Shown piece by piece: positions 9,692 to 17,448 of a stretch of DNA of 64,000 bases (position 1 is the stretch's first letter; each line of letters opens with the position of its first letter). The position numbers were made by a program, and so were the translations under genes. The stretch covers positions 1-64,000 of the forward strand of contig DATLUQ010000062.1 of the NCBI GenBank assembly GCA_035533015.1, in the 5' to 3' direction. A model generated the notes under the pieces. That model was not told where the DNA came from. It saw nothing but the letters and a program-made list of their open reading frames with translations, and did not search any database. Source of the DNA: Gemmatimonadaceae bacterium (GTDB taxonomy: Bacteria; Gemmatimonadota; Gemmatimonadetes; Gemmatimonadales; Gemmatimonadaceae).

Positions 9692-9824
9692 GCCAAGATG
9701 ATCTCAATACGATTATACCGGCACCCCTCCCAAGCGCCATGCCTACGGAACGCCAAGGCCGTGCGGGAGGCAAGGGGCGACGTTCTCACCCTATGAACGA
9801 GCGCCCTACCACCCCGATCCGGAC

Positions 9825-11051
9825 TCAACTCTCGATGCGATTCCGGCCACCCTGCTTCGCGCGATACAGCGCCCGGTCTGCCGCCTTCACGACGTTCCCG
9901 GGCTCGGCCGAGCCGCGTGAATGCGCGGCGCCGATGCTCACCGTGACGGCGGTTTCCCGTCGCTTCGAAACCCCAGCGCGGGGGGTCTTCGGCTTCCGTC
10001 GGGGGCGCTTGGGGCCGCGGATGGTGAACGCCGCCTCGGCCACCGCCTCGCGCAGCGTCTCGAGATGCGGTGCACTCTCTTCAGCGGTCTTCCCGGGAAA
10101 GAGTACGGCGAACTCCTCCCCGCCGTAGCGGAATGCTCGGCCACCGCCCCGGACCCGACTCAGGCAACCGGCCACCATGCGCAGCACCTGGTCGCCGGTG
10201 TCGTGACCGTAGGTGTCGTTGAACGCCTTGAAGTGGTCCACGTCAACCATCGCTACCGTGTACGTGCCGTCCAGCCGCTTCAACATGTCGTCGAATGCCC
10301 GCCGGGCCGGAAGACCGGTGAGCTCGTCGCGGTACGCCATGGCGTAAGCCGTCTCCACGGTGGCAACCGCGAGCACGAGCCCCGCGTTGGACAGGTACAG
10401 CGTCGCGCGTCCGCCGGCCGGCCCCGCGCCCACCGCGATCACGCTCGCGACCGCCGCCCACAGGAATCCCCGGCTCTCGAATTCGGGCCGCCATAAGGTG
10501 CGGACGACGAGGACGGCGAGCGCCGCCAACGCGACGATGGCCGCGGGCTGCCCGAGCGGCAGCCACGAGAGCGTGCGCGGCGGCAGGATCGCAAAGTCGA
10601 AAGCGCGGGCCGTAGCCTCCGGATACACCGCGGAGAGCAGCCAGACGCCGAGCACCGCCACCGCCGGGACGGCGAGCAGGCCGAGGCGCTGCAGCCACAC
10701 GATCGTGAACAGGCCGCGTTCGTCAAGCAACGCCAACACCGCGAGCGTGGCGGGGAGCAGCATGGCCACCGCGCGCACGACCGCCGGCCCGGCGAACGGT
10801 GTGGCCGAGTCGAATGGAATGAGCCAGCGCAACGCCCCGTCTGCGAGCGCAAGGGCGGCGAGGGCGAGCAGCAGGCGACCGCGCCCGAACCGCCAGGCGA
10901 GCAGCGTGGCCGCGACGAGGACGACGATCGGATAGGCACGGACGACGGGCGCCGCCGAGGGAGCCGCCGCCCCCCAATGGACCAGCGCCAGCGCGGCGGC
11001 GAGCAGGATGCCCTCGGGGAAGACGAGGGCCATCAGCTTCTGCGTCAGCAT
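9825..11051 (-). CDS. Membrane-anchored diguanylate cyclase (GGDEF), 408 aa
   Basis: Makes cyclic di-GMP from two GTP. Residues about 1-235 are mostly hydrophobic and give about seven or eight transmembrane helices, a probable sensor. The GGDEF domain starts near residue 250 (RDELTGLPARRAF) with the metal-binding MVDVDHFK and the active loop RYGGEEF at about 308-314, all intact, so it should be catalytic. The upstream inhibitory I-site, normally RxxD five residues before the loop, reads RGGG, so product feedback may be absent. An unusual basic insertion (about 345-365, RGPKRPRRKPKTPR) interrupts the domain between two core strands. It is transcribed alone, leftward. Confidence 0.9.
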   Translation of the reverse strand: MLTQKLMALVFPEGILLAAALALVHWGAAAPSAAPVVRAYPIVVLVAATLLAWRFGRGRLLLALAALALADGALRWLIPFDSATPFAGPAVVRAVAMLLPATLAVLALLDERGLFTIVWLQRLGLLAVPAVAVLGVWLLSAVYPEATARAFDFAILPPRTLSWLPLGQPAAIVALAALAVLVVRTLWRPEFESRGFLWAAVASVIAVGAGPAGGRATLYLSNAGLVLAVATVETAYAMAYRDELTGLPARRAFDDMLKRLDGTYTVAMVDVDHFKAFNDTYGHDTGDQVLRMVAGCLSRVRGGGRAFRYGGEEFAVLFPGKTAEESAPHLETLREAVAEAAFTIRGPKRPRRKPKTPRAGVSKRRETAVTVSIGAAHSRGSAEPGNVVKAADRALYRAKQGGRNRIES

Positions 11052-11150
11052 GGGCGCGAGAATGACGACCGAGCCGTGCGAGAGGTGACGCGTCCTCGGC
11101 GCGGGCGCGGGGGGCGCGCCCTTGCCGGCCAGATCAGTACTCGGCGACCG

Positions 11151-11954
11151 CTACGGCATGTGCACCTGCGCCGTATCCGGCAGCACCCGCACCCAGATGT
11201 TGCGGAAGCTGATCGGCGCGCTCGGATCGCCGTGCGCCTGGAGCTTGATCGGCTCCGGCCCGTGCGCCTTGTAGGACGGCTTGCCGATGTAGAGCGTCGG
11301 CCCCAACAGCGCCACGTGGTTCTGCACCAGCACACCATTGTGGAAGGCCGTCACGTACGCCGGTGTGTCGAGCGAGCCGTCTTGCTTGAACGTCGGCGCC
11401 GTCCATATGACGTCGTAGACGTTCCACTCGCCCGGCTTGCGCATGGCGTTCACCAGCGGCGGATACTGCTTGTAGATGGCCGCCGCCTGGCCGTTCACGT
11501 ACGTGGCGTTGTTGTACGAGTCCAGAATCTGGATCTCGTACCCGTCGTCGCCCGGACCGGTCGAGGCGAGAAAGACGCCGCTGTTGCCGCGCGCCTGCCC
11601 CGAGCCGGTGATCCCCGCGGGCACGCGCCACTCAAGGTGCAGTTGGTAGTTCGTGAATGAGCGCTTGGTCTCGATGTTATCAGCCTTCTTGTTCACCGTG
11701 AGCACACCGCCGTGCACGTCCCATGCTGCCGGCGAGTGGTCCTGGGCCGAGACCCACTGGGACTCATCGTGGCCGTCGAAGAGGACGACGGCGTCGGATG
11801 GCGGATCGAGATCGGTGCGGCCCGGCGTGACGACGGCCGGGACGGGCTTCCAGACCTCGGTCTCTTCGGGGCGGGGCTTGGTGCCCTGCGCGCTCGCCGA
11901 CGGGGCGGCAACGCAGACGAACATCAGGACGGCAAGGGTGGCGGGCGCCTTCAT
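11151..11954 (-). CDS. Exported DUF1080 (3-keto-disaccharide hydrolase-like) protein, 267 aa
   Basis: A signal peptide (about 1-22, APSASAQ) is followed by one DUF1080 concanavalin-like domain covering the rest of the protein. The typical pattern is visible: VVLFDGHDESQW, then SGVFLAS, YEIQILDSYNN, GEWNVYDVIW, and a final ISFRNIWVRVLP strand. Some family members hydrolyse 3-keto-glucosides, others are only carbohydrate-binding. The ATG at 11954 is preferred because it starts the signal sequence. The gene lies just downstream (66 bp) of the thioredoxin gene on the same strand, so read-through is possible, but no functional link is evident. Confidence 0.85.
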   Translation of the reverse strand: MKAPATLAVLMFVCVAAPSASAQGTKPRPEETEVWKPVPAVVTPGRTDLDPPSDAVVLFDGHDESQWVSAQDHSPAAWDVHGGVLTVNKKADNIETKRSFTNYQLHLEWRVPAGITGSGQARGNSGVFLASTGPGDDGYEIQILDSYNNATYVNGQAAAIYKQYPPLVNAMRKPGEWNVYDVIWTAPTFKQDGSLDTPAYVTAFHNGVLVQNHVALLGPTLYIGKPSYKAHGPEPIKLQAHGDPSAPISFRNIWVRVLPDTAQVHMP

Positions 11955-12019
11955 GACGGGAATCTCCAGATGGAATGGCGTGCGCGCGGGGGCGCGTGCA
12001 TCCTGCATGCGGACCGCGT

Positions 12020-12253
12020 TCAGCGCAACCACCCTTCCACCTTGGCCCGGCTCGGCACGCCCCCGGCGTGCACCACCTTCCCATCGATCACCACCCCCGG
12101 CGTGGCCAGGACGCCGTACCGCATGATGTCCTGGATATCCTCCACCTTCTCCAACTCCACGTCCACGCCGGCCTCCCGCGCGACGGTCTTGAGCAAGGCG
12201 ATGGTGTTCCGGCAATTGGGGCAGCCCGTACCGAGCACTTTGATGTTCGTCAT
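12020..12253 (-). CDS. Small thioredoxin-like redox protein, 77 aa
   Basis: A short thioredoxin-fold protein of the MTH895/redox-active disulfide type: KVLGTGCPNCRN with Cys 11 and 14 as a CPNC active site, then the cis-proline segment LATPGVVIDGKVV. It is the last gene of an arsR/permease operon, 20 bp after the permease, where related proteins probably supply electrons or handle the transported metalloid. The ATG at 12253 is chosen because GGAG lies six bases upstream. An in-frame ATG four codons earlier has its GGAG only two bases away. Confidence 0.85.
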   Translation of the reverse strand: MTNIKVLGTGCPNCRNTIALLKTVAREAGVDVELEKVEDIQDIMRYGVLATPGVVIDGKVVHAGGVPSRAKVEGWLR

Positions 12254-12273
12254 GACGTTCTCCATGTCTCCGT

Positions 12274-13317
12274 TCACAGCACCGCGTTGAACACGTAACC
12301 CACGAGCAGGATGCCCGCGGCCACCACCAGCACGAACGTCGCGATCAGGCGCACCTTGAGCACCTTGCGCAGGATCACCATCTCGGGGAACGAGAGGCCG
12401 ATCACGCTCATCATGAAGGCGAGCACGGTCCCCAGCGCGGCCCCCTTGGCGAGCAGTGCCTGCACGATGGGAATCACCCCGGCTGCGTTGCTGTACATCG
12501 GCACGCCCACGAGCACGGCCAGCGGCACCGCCCACCACACGTCCCGTCCCATGAACGAGGCCATGAAGGCCTGGGGCACGTAACCGTGGATCACGGCGCC
12601 GATCGCGATGCCGGCGAGGATGTACGGCCAGACTCTCCCGACGATCTCGTGGACGGCGGCGAACCCCGCCGCGAGGCGCTCGGCAAGCGTCAGGCGCTCG
12701 TGCGCATTCTGCGTCTCCACGCGAGGCATCTCGCGCACCCAATCTTCGAGCGACGACTCCATGCGCAGCCGTCCGATCACCCAGCCCGCCACGATCGCCA
12801 CCGACAGCCCGAGGCCGAGATAGAGCAGCGCGATCCGCCAGCCGAACAGCGCCAACAGCAACGACAGCGCCACCTCGTTGACCATCGGCGCTGAGATCAG
12901 GAACGAGAAGGTGACGCCGAGCGGCACGCCCGCCTGCACGAACCCGATGAACAGCGGCACCGCCGAGCAGGAGCAGAACGGCGTGACGATGCCGAGGCTC
13001 GCCGCCATGACGTTGGCCACGCCTTCCCGGCGGCCGGCCAGCAGTGCGCGGGTGCGCTCGGGGGTGAAGTACGAGTTCACCATCCCCATCACGAACACCA
13101 CGCCGGTGAGCAGGAGCAGGACCTTGGGCGTGTCGAAGAGAAAGAACTGCAGCGACCCGCCAAAGTGGCTCGACGGGTCCATGGGCAAAGCGGCCACCAA
13201 CGCCGCCGAGGTCGGCCCCAGTGCGAGATACGCGGCCAGCCAGACCAGTGCCGCAGTCCCGACGAACGCTCGCGGATGGGTGCCGGGCCAGCCGGTGCCG
13301 GCCGCCGTCACGCGCAT
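12274..13317 (-). CDS. DUF318/ArsP-type permease, 347 aa
   Basis: An inner-membrane protein with about eight to ten helices in two halves. The hallmark Cys motif TPFCSCSAVPLF lies near residue 110, and the second repeat has GVPMYSNAAGVIPI. The family (permease DUF318/YraQ) includes ArsP, which exports trivalent organoarsenicals through such cysteines, but many members are uncharacterised. A charged cytoplasmic loop (about 180-215) joins the halves. The start at 13317 overlaps the end of the arsR gene by ten bases, indicating translational coupling, and the thioredoxin gene follows at 20 bp. An arsenical or metal exporter is inferred from context, not shown. Confidence 0.85.
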   Translation of the reverse strand: MRVTAAGTGWPGTHPRAFVGTAALVWLAAYLALGPTSAALVAALPMDPSSHFGGSLQFFLFDTPKVLLLLTGVVFVMGMVNSYFTPERTRALLAGRREGVANVMAASLGIVTPFCSCSAVPLFIGFVQAGVPLGVTFSFLISAPMVNEVALSLLLALFGWRIALLYLGLGLSVAIVAGWVIGRLRMESSLEDWVREMPRVETQNAHERLTLAERLAAGFAAVHEIVGRVWPYILAGIAIGAVIHGYVPQAFMASFMGRDVWWAVPLAVLVGVPMYSNAAGVIPIVQALLAKGAALGTVLAFMMSVIGLSFPEMVILRKVLKVRLIATFVLVVAAGILLVGYVFNAVL

Positions 13318-13631
13318 GGCAGCCTCGTGCCGACGTCGAGGTCGGCAACCTGAGCCTCGGTGAGGAGTGCGCGCACCGTATCGAGTACGAGCCGCTGCTC
13401 GGGCGCGGGCGCGTCGATCACGCGGTAGCGCACCCACAGTCCGTCTCGACGGTCCTGCACGAGGCCGGCTGCCAGTAGATAACGCAGATGACGCGACGCC
13501 TTGGACTGCGAGAAACCCAGGATCGCTTCCACTTCGCACACGCACAACTCACCGTGGCGGAACAGCAGGGCGAGGATGTCGAGTCGCGTGCCGTCGGACA
13601 GTGCCTTGAATGTCTGACTGAGACTTCGCAT
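13308..13631 (-). CDS. ArsR-family metal(loid)-responsive repressor, 107 aa
   Basis: A winged-helix repressor of the ArsR/SmtB group: FKALSDGTRLDILALL in helix 1-2, the ELCVCEVEAIL metal-binding alpha-3 motif (Cys 30 and 32), recognition helix SQSKASRHLRYLLAAGLV, and wing RRDGLWVRYRV. The CVC pair is the classical As(III)/Sb(III) site, so it should be released by arsenite-like ligands and control its own operon with the permease and thioredoxin. The C-terminus ends in another Cys (LPCA), which could be a third ligand. AGGAGG lies eight bases before the ATG but is buried in a hairpin. Confidence 0.9.
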   Translation of the reverse strand: MRSLSQTFKALSDGTRLDILALLFRHGELCVCEVEAILGFSQSKASRHLRYLLAAGLVQDRRDGLWVRYRVIDAPAPEQRLVLDTVRALLTEAQVADLDVGTRLPCA

Positions 13632-13635
13632 GACC

Positions 13636-13662
13636 GGGTTCCTCCTGCGAAGGAGTGAACCC
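13636..13662 (-). promoter_or_regulatory. Leader hairpin covering the arsR Shine-Dalgarno
   Basis: On the leftward transcript GGGTTC pairs with GAACCC and, inside it, CTCC pairs with GGAG, giving ten pairs with one bulged base and a six-base loop. The AGGAGG ribosome site of arsR is inside the 3' arm, four bases from the ATG. The fold would hide it, so translation of the whole coupled operon may be restrained. Confidence 0.5.
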
Positions 13663-13797
13663 GTCTACGCGATTACACGGCATCGGCACGCTCCCGACGT
13701 CCTGTAGGCACTTTCCCGATGAATCTTGACTTCCTGGAAGCAACGAACGGCAGGATGGCGCAAAGCCTCCTGTGCATCCGTCCCGCCGCCCCGCGGA

Positions 13798-14373
13798 TCA
13801 GGCCGCCTCGATCTCCGACGCGTCGACCAACGCTGCCTTTGCGTGCACACGGCCGCGTCCCAGATACGCGCCCATGGCCACGCCTGTCCCGAGCACGGCG
13901 AGCGAAGCGGCGAGGCCAGGCTTGATCGTCATCACGAGCACGATGGCGAGCGCGAGCCCGGTATTCGCGCCAGACAGCAACGCCATGATCAGATCCCGAG
14001 CCCCGTCATTCGGAAGCTCGCGCCCGGCACTCTGGAGTCGCCCGACGGTGGCTCGTGCCTCGGCCGCGCCGCGCCGGCCCACCACGGCGCCGCTCGCCAA
14101 CAGCAAGAGCGCGCCGGCAAACCCCGCTTGCACCCACCCCTGGCGCCAGTGCCAGTGGCTGGCAGTCATGTACGCACCGGTCGCCATGAGCGTGATGACG
14201 GCAATCGGAAAGACGCGCGCCGTCGAGCCCATGAGCCGCGCCCAGTCCATGGATTCGCGGAGCGTCGCCGCGGCCGCGCGGCGAGCCGCCGCGAAATGCA
14301 CGATACTGGATGCTGCGGTCGCGGCAAGGAGTGCCAGCAGATGGAAGAACAGGGCGATCTGGTAGCCGGTCAT
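13798..14373 (-). CDS. Hypothetical four-helix membrane protein (DUF2269-like), 191 aa
   Basis: I recognise no family firmly. Four hydrophobic segments are visible at about residues 5-28 (LFFHLLALLAATAASSIVHF), 53-75, 84-103 and 135-165, which suggests an integral membrane protein. The short N-terminus with an early His (FFHLLALL) recalls DUF2269/copper-resistance D-like membrane proteins, where His residues can bind haem or copper, but the match is weak. It lies 166 bp upstream of the arsR operon on the same strand and is divergent from the tlpA-like gene. The start at 14373 gives a Met directly before helix 1. Confidence 0.6.
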   Translation of the reverse strand: MTGYQIALFFHLLALLAATAASSIVHFAAARRAAAATLRESMDWARLMGSTARVFPIAVITLMATGAYMTASHWHWRQGWVQAGFAGALLLLASGAVVGRRGAAEARATVGRLQSAGRELPNDGARDLIMALLSGANTGLALAIVLVMTIKPGLAASLAVLGTGVAMGAYLGRGRVHAKAALVDASEIEAA

Positions 14374-14600
14374 CGATGGTCGGGTGGGGGTGGCTGGCGC
14401 GCGAGACTCGGGCGGATGCGGCGATATTTTGCCTTCTTCTGGAACTCCACGCAACCGGTATGGCAGCCGGACCACCTCAGGGGTTGAAACCGAACCCAGC
14501 AAACGGCTCCTCGGGGTCGAGCCCGGCCTATGCCAACCCGCCCCGCACCCCTACCTTGGGGATGTGCCCCGGACACTTGCCGCGGGGCGGCGGGCGTGTG

Positions 14601-14637
14601 ACATTACTATATAACCAGTAGAGAATATAGGCATATC
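14601..14637 (+). promoter_or_regulatory. AT-rich promoter-like block with inverted repeat upstream of tlpA-ccdA
   Basis: An AT-rich island in otherwise GC-rich DNA contains TATATAAC (a good -10 candidate) and an inverted repeat, CTATAT (14607-14612) and ATATAG (14625-14630), separated by 12 bases. This could be the promoter with an operator just downstream. No good -35 is visible at the expected distance. Confidence 0.4.
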
Positions 14638-14664
14638 GACCGGCCCGCCGGCCGGCACCCAAAC

Positions 14665-14676
14665 CGATTCGAATCG
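14665..14676 (+). promoter_or_regulatory. 12-bp palindrome abutting the tlpA start codon
   Basis: CGATTCGAATCG is a perfect palindrome ending two bases before the ATG at 14679, where a ribosome site would normally be. The 13-base string GATTCGAATCGCC directly before this start recurs directly before the GTG start of the molybdenum hydroxylase FAD subunit (29290-29302). Confidence 0.4.
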
Positions 14677-14678
14677 CC

Positions 14679-15245
14679 ATGCGCGTCCCCAAGTTCCGCT
14701 TTCGCTTCCACTGGGAAGCCCTGCTCTGGCTCGCCCTCGGCATCTTCGTGGGCCACCGCCTCTGGCCCCAGGTCGCCGCCGCTGCCGGTGTGTCCTCGTC
14801 CGATGTCGCCGCCGCTCCGGCCTTCCAACTCACCACCCTCGACGGGCACGTGGTGACCAGCGATCAACTCCGCGGGAAGGTCGTCCTGCTCAACTTCTGG
14901 GCATCCTGGTGCCCCCCCTGCCGGTTCGAGATGCCCGGTTTCCAGTCGGTGTATGACCGCAACAAGAACAAGGACTTCGTCGTGGTCGGCGTCTCGATGG
15001 ACGCCGGGAGCGTGGCCAGCGTGCAGAAGTTCCTGGCTGAGAATCACATCACCTACCCCGTGGCCATGGCCACCGGCGACGTGGTCGAGAGCTATGGGGG
15101 CGTGAACCTGCTGCCCACCTCCTTCCTGATCGACAAACAGGGTCGCATCCGCAACGAGGTGCACGGCATCTTCGCCGCGGTGGCGCTGGAGCAGGCGGTG
15201 CAGCGCCTGCTCGCCGACTCGACCGCCGACGCAGCCGGCACGTGA
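14679..15245 (+). CDS. TlpA-like membrane-tethered thioredoxin, 188 aa
   Basis: A thiol-disulfide reductase acting outside the cytoplasmic membrane. Residues about 12-36 form an uncleaved signal anchor (LLWLALGIFVGHRLWP). A TlpA/ResA-type thioredoxin domain follows: GHVVTSDQLRGKVVLLNFWASWCPPC with active Cys 78 and 81, the central insertion, and the cis-Pro region LLPTSFLIDKQGRI. Proteins of this type keep apocytochrome c haem-binding cysteines reduced or reduce other exported proteins, taking electrons from CcdA. The ccdA gene follows immediately and overlaps by one base (TGATG), so the two form a coupled pair. No Shine-Dalgarno is visible before the ATG. Confidence 0.92.
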   Translation: MRVPKFRFRFHWEALLWLALGIFVGHRLWPQVAAAAGVSSSDVAAAPAFQLTTLDGHVVTSDQLRGKVVLLNFWASWCPPCRFEMPGFQSVYDRNKNKDFVVVGVSMDAGSVASVQKFLAENHITYPVAMATGDVVESYGGVNLLPTSFLIDKQGRIRNEVHGIFAAVALEQAVQRLLADSTADAAGT

Positions 15246-15973
15246 TGAACGACCCGGCCTCGGTATCCCTCGGGCTGGCCTTCGTCGCCGGGCTGGCGTC
15301 CTTCCTCTCGCCCTGCGTGCTGCCCCTGGTGCCGAGCTACGTCACGTTCGTCACGGGCATGACGCTCGAAGATCTGACGGTCGAGGGAAGCGCCCAGGCC
15401 CGGCGCGCCGCCGCCGTCCACGCGGCCCTGTTCGTGCTCGGGTTCACGCTCGTGTTCGTTGCCCTCGGCGCCACGGCCACGGCGCTCGGCGGCATGCTGC
15501 GCCGCTCGCTGCCGCTTCTCCAGCAGGTAGGCGGCGTGGTGATCGTGCTGTTCGGGCTTTACCTGCTTGGCGTGCTGCGATTGCCGGCCTTGATGCGCGA
15601 GCGCCGCGTGCAACTCGCGTCCAAACCTGCGGGACGGTTCGGCTCCGTGGTGGTCGGCATGGCGTTCGGCGCGGGATGGACGCCGTGCGTGGGACCGGTG
15701 CTCGCCTCCATCCTGCTGTACGCGGGAATGAAGACGACGATGGCGAAGGGCATGATGCTGTTGGGCGTGTACGGGTTGGGGCTCGGGGTCCCTTTCTTCA
15801 TCGCTGCGGTGGCGCTCAACTGGTACCTGGCCGGCGCGCAACGGCTGAGGCGCTGGCTGCGACCCATCGAGATCGGGGCCGGCGTCGTGATGATCGTGGT
15901 CGGCGTGCTTCTGTTCACGGGCAAGTTCACCGTGCTCTCACAGTTCTTCGCGGGGTTCGGCCTGCCGGGGTAG
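15245..15973 (+). CDS. ccdA: Cytochrome c biogenesis protein CcdA, 242 aa
   Basis: A six-helix membrane protein that passes electrons from cytoplasmic thioredoxin to periplasmic thiol reductases. The two redox cysteines are seen in the family motifs FLSPCVLPLVPSY (helix 1) and AGWTPCVGPVL (helix 4), each in a proline-rich setting. The length of about 240 residues is normal. The ATG at 15245 is preferred to a GTG three bases earlier because it gives the standard TGATG overlap with the tlpA-like gene, its expected electron acceptor. Confidence 0.95.
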   Translation: MNDPASVSLGLAFVAGLASFLSPCVLPLVPSYVTFVTGMTLEDLTVEGSAQARRAAAVHAALFVLGFTLVFVALGATATALGGMLRRSLPLLQQVGGVVIVLFGLYLLGVLRLPALMRERRVQLASKPAGRFGSVVVGMAFGAGWTPCVGPVLASILLYAGMKTTMAKGMMLLGVYGLGLGVPFFIAAVALNWYLAGAQRLRRWLRPIEIGAGVVMIVVGVLLFTGKFTVLSQFFAGFGLPG

Positions 15974-15983
15974 CTTTCGCCGC

Positions 15984-16883
15984 GTGACGTCTGCCCGCGA
16001 ACGCTTCTTCGCCTTTCGCCGCACGATCCCGCATCCGCCCAAGCTCGACCGCCAGACCGTGCGAGCGGGTGGGCTCGCGCTCGCCGTGTTCACCTCACCC
16101 CCCGTTGGCGACGCGCCGCCCCTGCTGTGCGTGAACGGCGGCCTGATCGTGGACCACGCCATGCTGTGGCCAGCGCTCTCCCCGCTGGCCGCGGGCCGAC
16201 AGCTCATTCTCTACGACCAGCGCGGGCGCGGCGCCTCGCAGCCGCCCGCCGATCCGCTCGCCGCGCGGATCGAGGACGATGCCGGCGACGTCCCCGCCCT
16301 CCGGCGCGCCCTCGGCATCCGCGAGTGGGACGTGTTCGGCCACTCATGGGGTGGAGGCATCGCCATGCTCGCCGCGGCGCAGGACCCCGCCGGCGTGCGG
16401 CGGCTGGTACTCGCCGATTCGGTGGGGCCTACCAGCGCGTGGATGGCGCCGCTGCGCGCTCAAGCCATGGCCCGTTCCACCGACGCCGACCGCGCCGCCC
16501 TGGCCGGCATCAGCGACGAGATGCTGGGCGAACCCGATCCCGATATCCACCTCGCGCACCTGCGTGCATCGTATGCCGCCTGGTTCGTGGATCAGCGCTT
16601 CGCGGCCACGTTCCCGATGCCCAAGACAGCGAGCCCCACCGGAACGCCGGTGCTCGCCCGGCTGCGCCGCGAGGGCTACGACTGGCGCCACGACGTGCGC
16701 GCCATCAGCGCGCCGACGCTCGTCATGCATGGCGACGGCGATGTGCTGGCGCCGGCAGTTGGGCAGGAACTCGCGGCCACGATTCCCGGCGCCGCGTTCA
16801 CGCTCCTGCCGCACTGCGGACATTTCCCGTTCTGGGAGGCGCCGGCCGAGTTCTTCTCAGCCATTTCAAGCTTTCTTGCGTAG
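15984..16883 (+). CDS. Alpha/beta hydrolase, proline-iminopeptidase-like, 299 aa
   Basis: A cytoplasmic alpha/beta-hydrolase of the S33 type. The elements in order are VNGGLIVDHAMLW (oxyanion region, near residue 50), LYDQRGRGAS, the nucleophile elbow GHSWGG (Ser near 115), the acid Asp in MHGDGDVLAP and the catalytic His in HCGHFPFWEAP at the end. These give a complete catalytic triad. A GTG start ten bases after ccdA is used because the S33 fold begins soon after it. It follows ccdA closely and may be read from the same promoter, but no functional link is apparent. The substrate is unknown; prolyl peptidase or ester hydrolase are both possible. Confidence 0.85.
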   Translation: MTSARERFFAFRRTIPHPPKLDRQTVRAGGLALAVFTSPPVGDAPPLLCVNGGLIVDHAMLWPALSPLAAGRQLILYDQRGRGASQPPADPLAARIEDDAGDVPALRRALGIREWDVFGHSWGGGIAMLAAAQDPAGVRRLVLADSVGPTSAWMAPLRAQAMARSTDADRAALAGISDEMLGEPDPDIHLAHLRASYAAWFVDQRFAATFPMPKTASPTGTPVLARLRREGYDWRHDVRAISAPTLVMHGDGDVLAPAVGQELAATIPGAAFTLLPHCGHFPFWEAPAEFFSAISSFLA

Positions 16884-16890
16884 TTCAGGC

Positions 16891-17448
16891 GTGCACCTTC
16901 TGGCGACCCTCATGCTGGCCGCACTCGCCGCGGCGGTTCCCCCGATGGCCCCTCCGGGACCGATCTTCGTCTGGGTCCAGCCGTCCACCACGCTGGCGGG
17001 CTGGCGGGCCGATGACACCCTTCAGGTCGAGCGCGCCCTCGCCGCGTGGAGCGGCATCGTGCCGTCGGTCCGCTTCGCGATCACCGACGACTCGGCCGAC
17101 GCCACGGTGCGGGTTACCTGGGTGGACCGCTTCGCCCACCCGATGACCGGCGAATTGCGCGTCGTGCGCAACGAGAGCGGCGACGTGATCGATGCCTCGG
17201 TGCGTCTGGCCGTGCACCATCCCGACGGACGGCCTGTATACGGCGACGCGATGAGCGCGCTGGCGATGCACGAGTTGGGGCACCTGCTCGGTCTGCCCCA
17301 TTCGTCCGACCCTTGGAGCATCATGGCGCCCACCGTGCGCGTGCGTGCGCTATCGAGCCAAGACAGCATGGCCCTCCGCCGCGCGTTCGCGGCAGAGGGC
17401 CATCGCCTGCTGCCGGATGCGAGTGTGACTAGTCGTTCGAGATCCTGA
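16891..17448 (+). CDS. Small matrixin-type zinc metalloprotease, 185 aa
   Basis: A secreted metzincin. A hydrophobic N-terminus (about 1-18) serves as signal peptide. The zinc motif HELGHLLGLPH lies at residues 127-137, with His 127, 131 and 137 as ligands and Glu 128 as the base, followed by SIMAPTVR, a Met-turn-like segment. At 185 residues it is just a catalytic domain with no prodomain cysteine switch or binding domains. GTG at 16891, eight bases after the hydrolase stop, is chosen because it starts the signal peptide; an ATG at 16912 is the alternative. The last 20 bases overlap the tail of the convergent PDZ-protein gene. Confidence 0.85.
   Translation: MHLLATLMLAALAAAVPPMAPPGPIFVWVQPSTTLAGWRADDTLQVERALAAWSGIVPSVRFAITDDSADATVRVTWVDRFAHPMTGELRVVRNESGDVIDASVRLAVHHPDGRPVYGDAMSALAMHELGHLLGLPHSSDPWSIMAPTVRVRALSSQDSMALRRAFAAEGHRLLPDASVTSRSRS

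Larger units (their letters stand above)
14374..14678. other. 305-bp divergent intergenic region
   Basis: This gap separates the leftward membrane-protein gene from the rightward tlpA-like gene. It holds the AT-rich promoter-like block and the palindrome listed separately, plus a GC-rich stretch with short hairpins near 14515-14535. No tRNA cloverleaf or coding frame is supported. Nothing else is recognised. Confidence 0.5.

Noticed and set aside
14515-14680. tRNA gene suggested by GGTCGAGCCC and GATTCGAATC
   Set aside because: No acceptor or anticodon stems can be formed around these strings.
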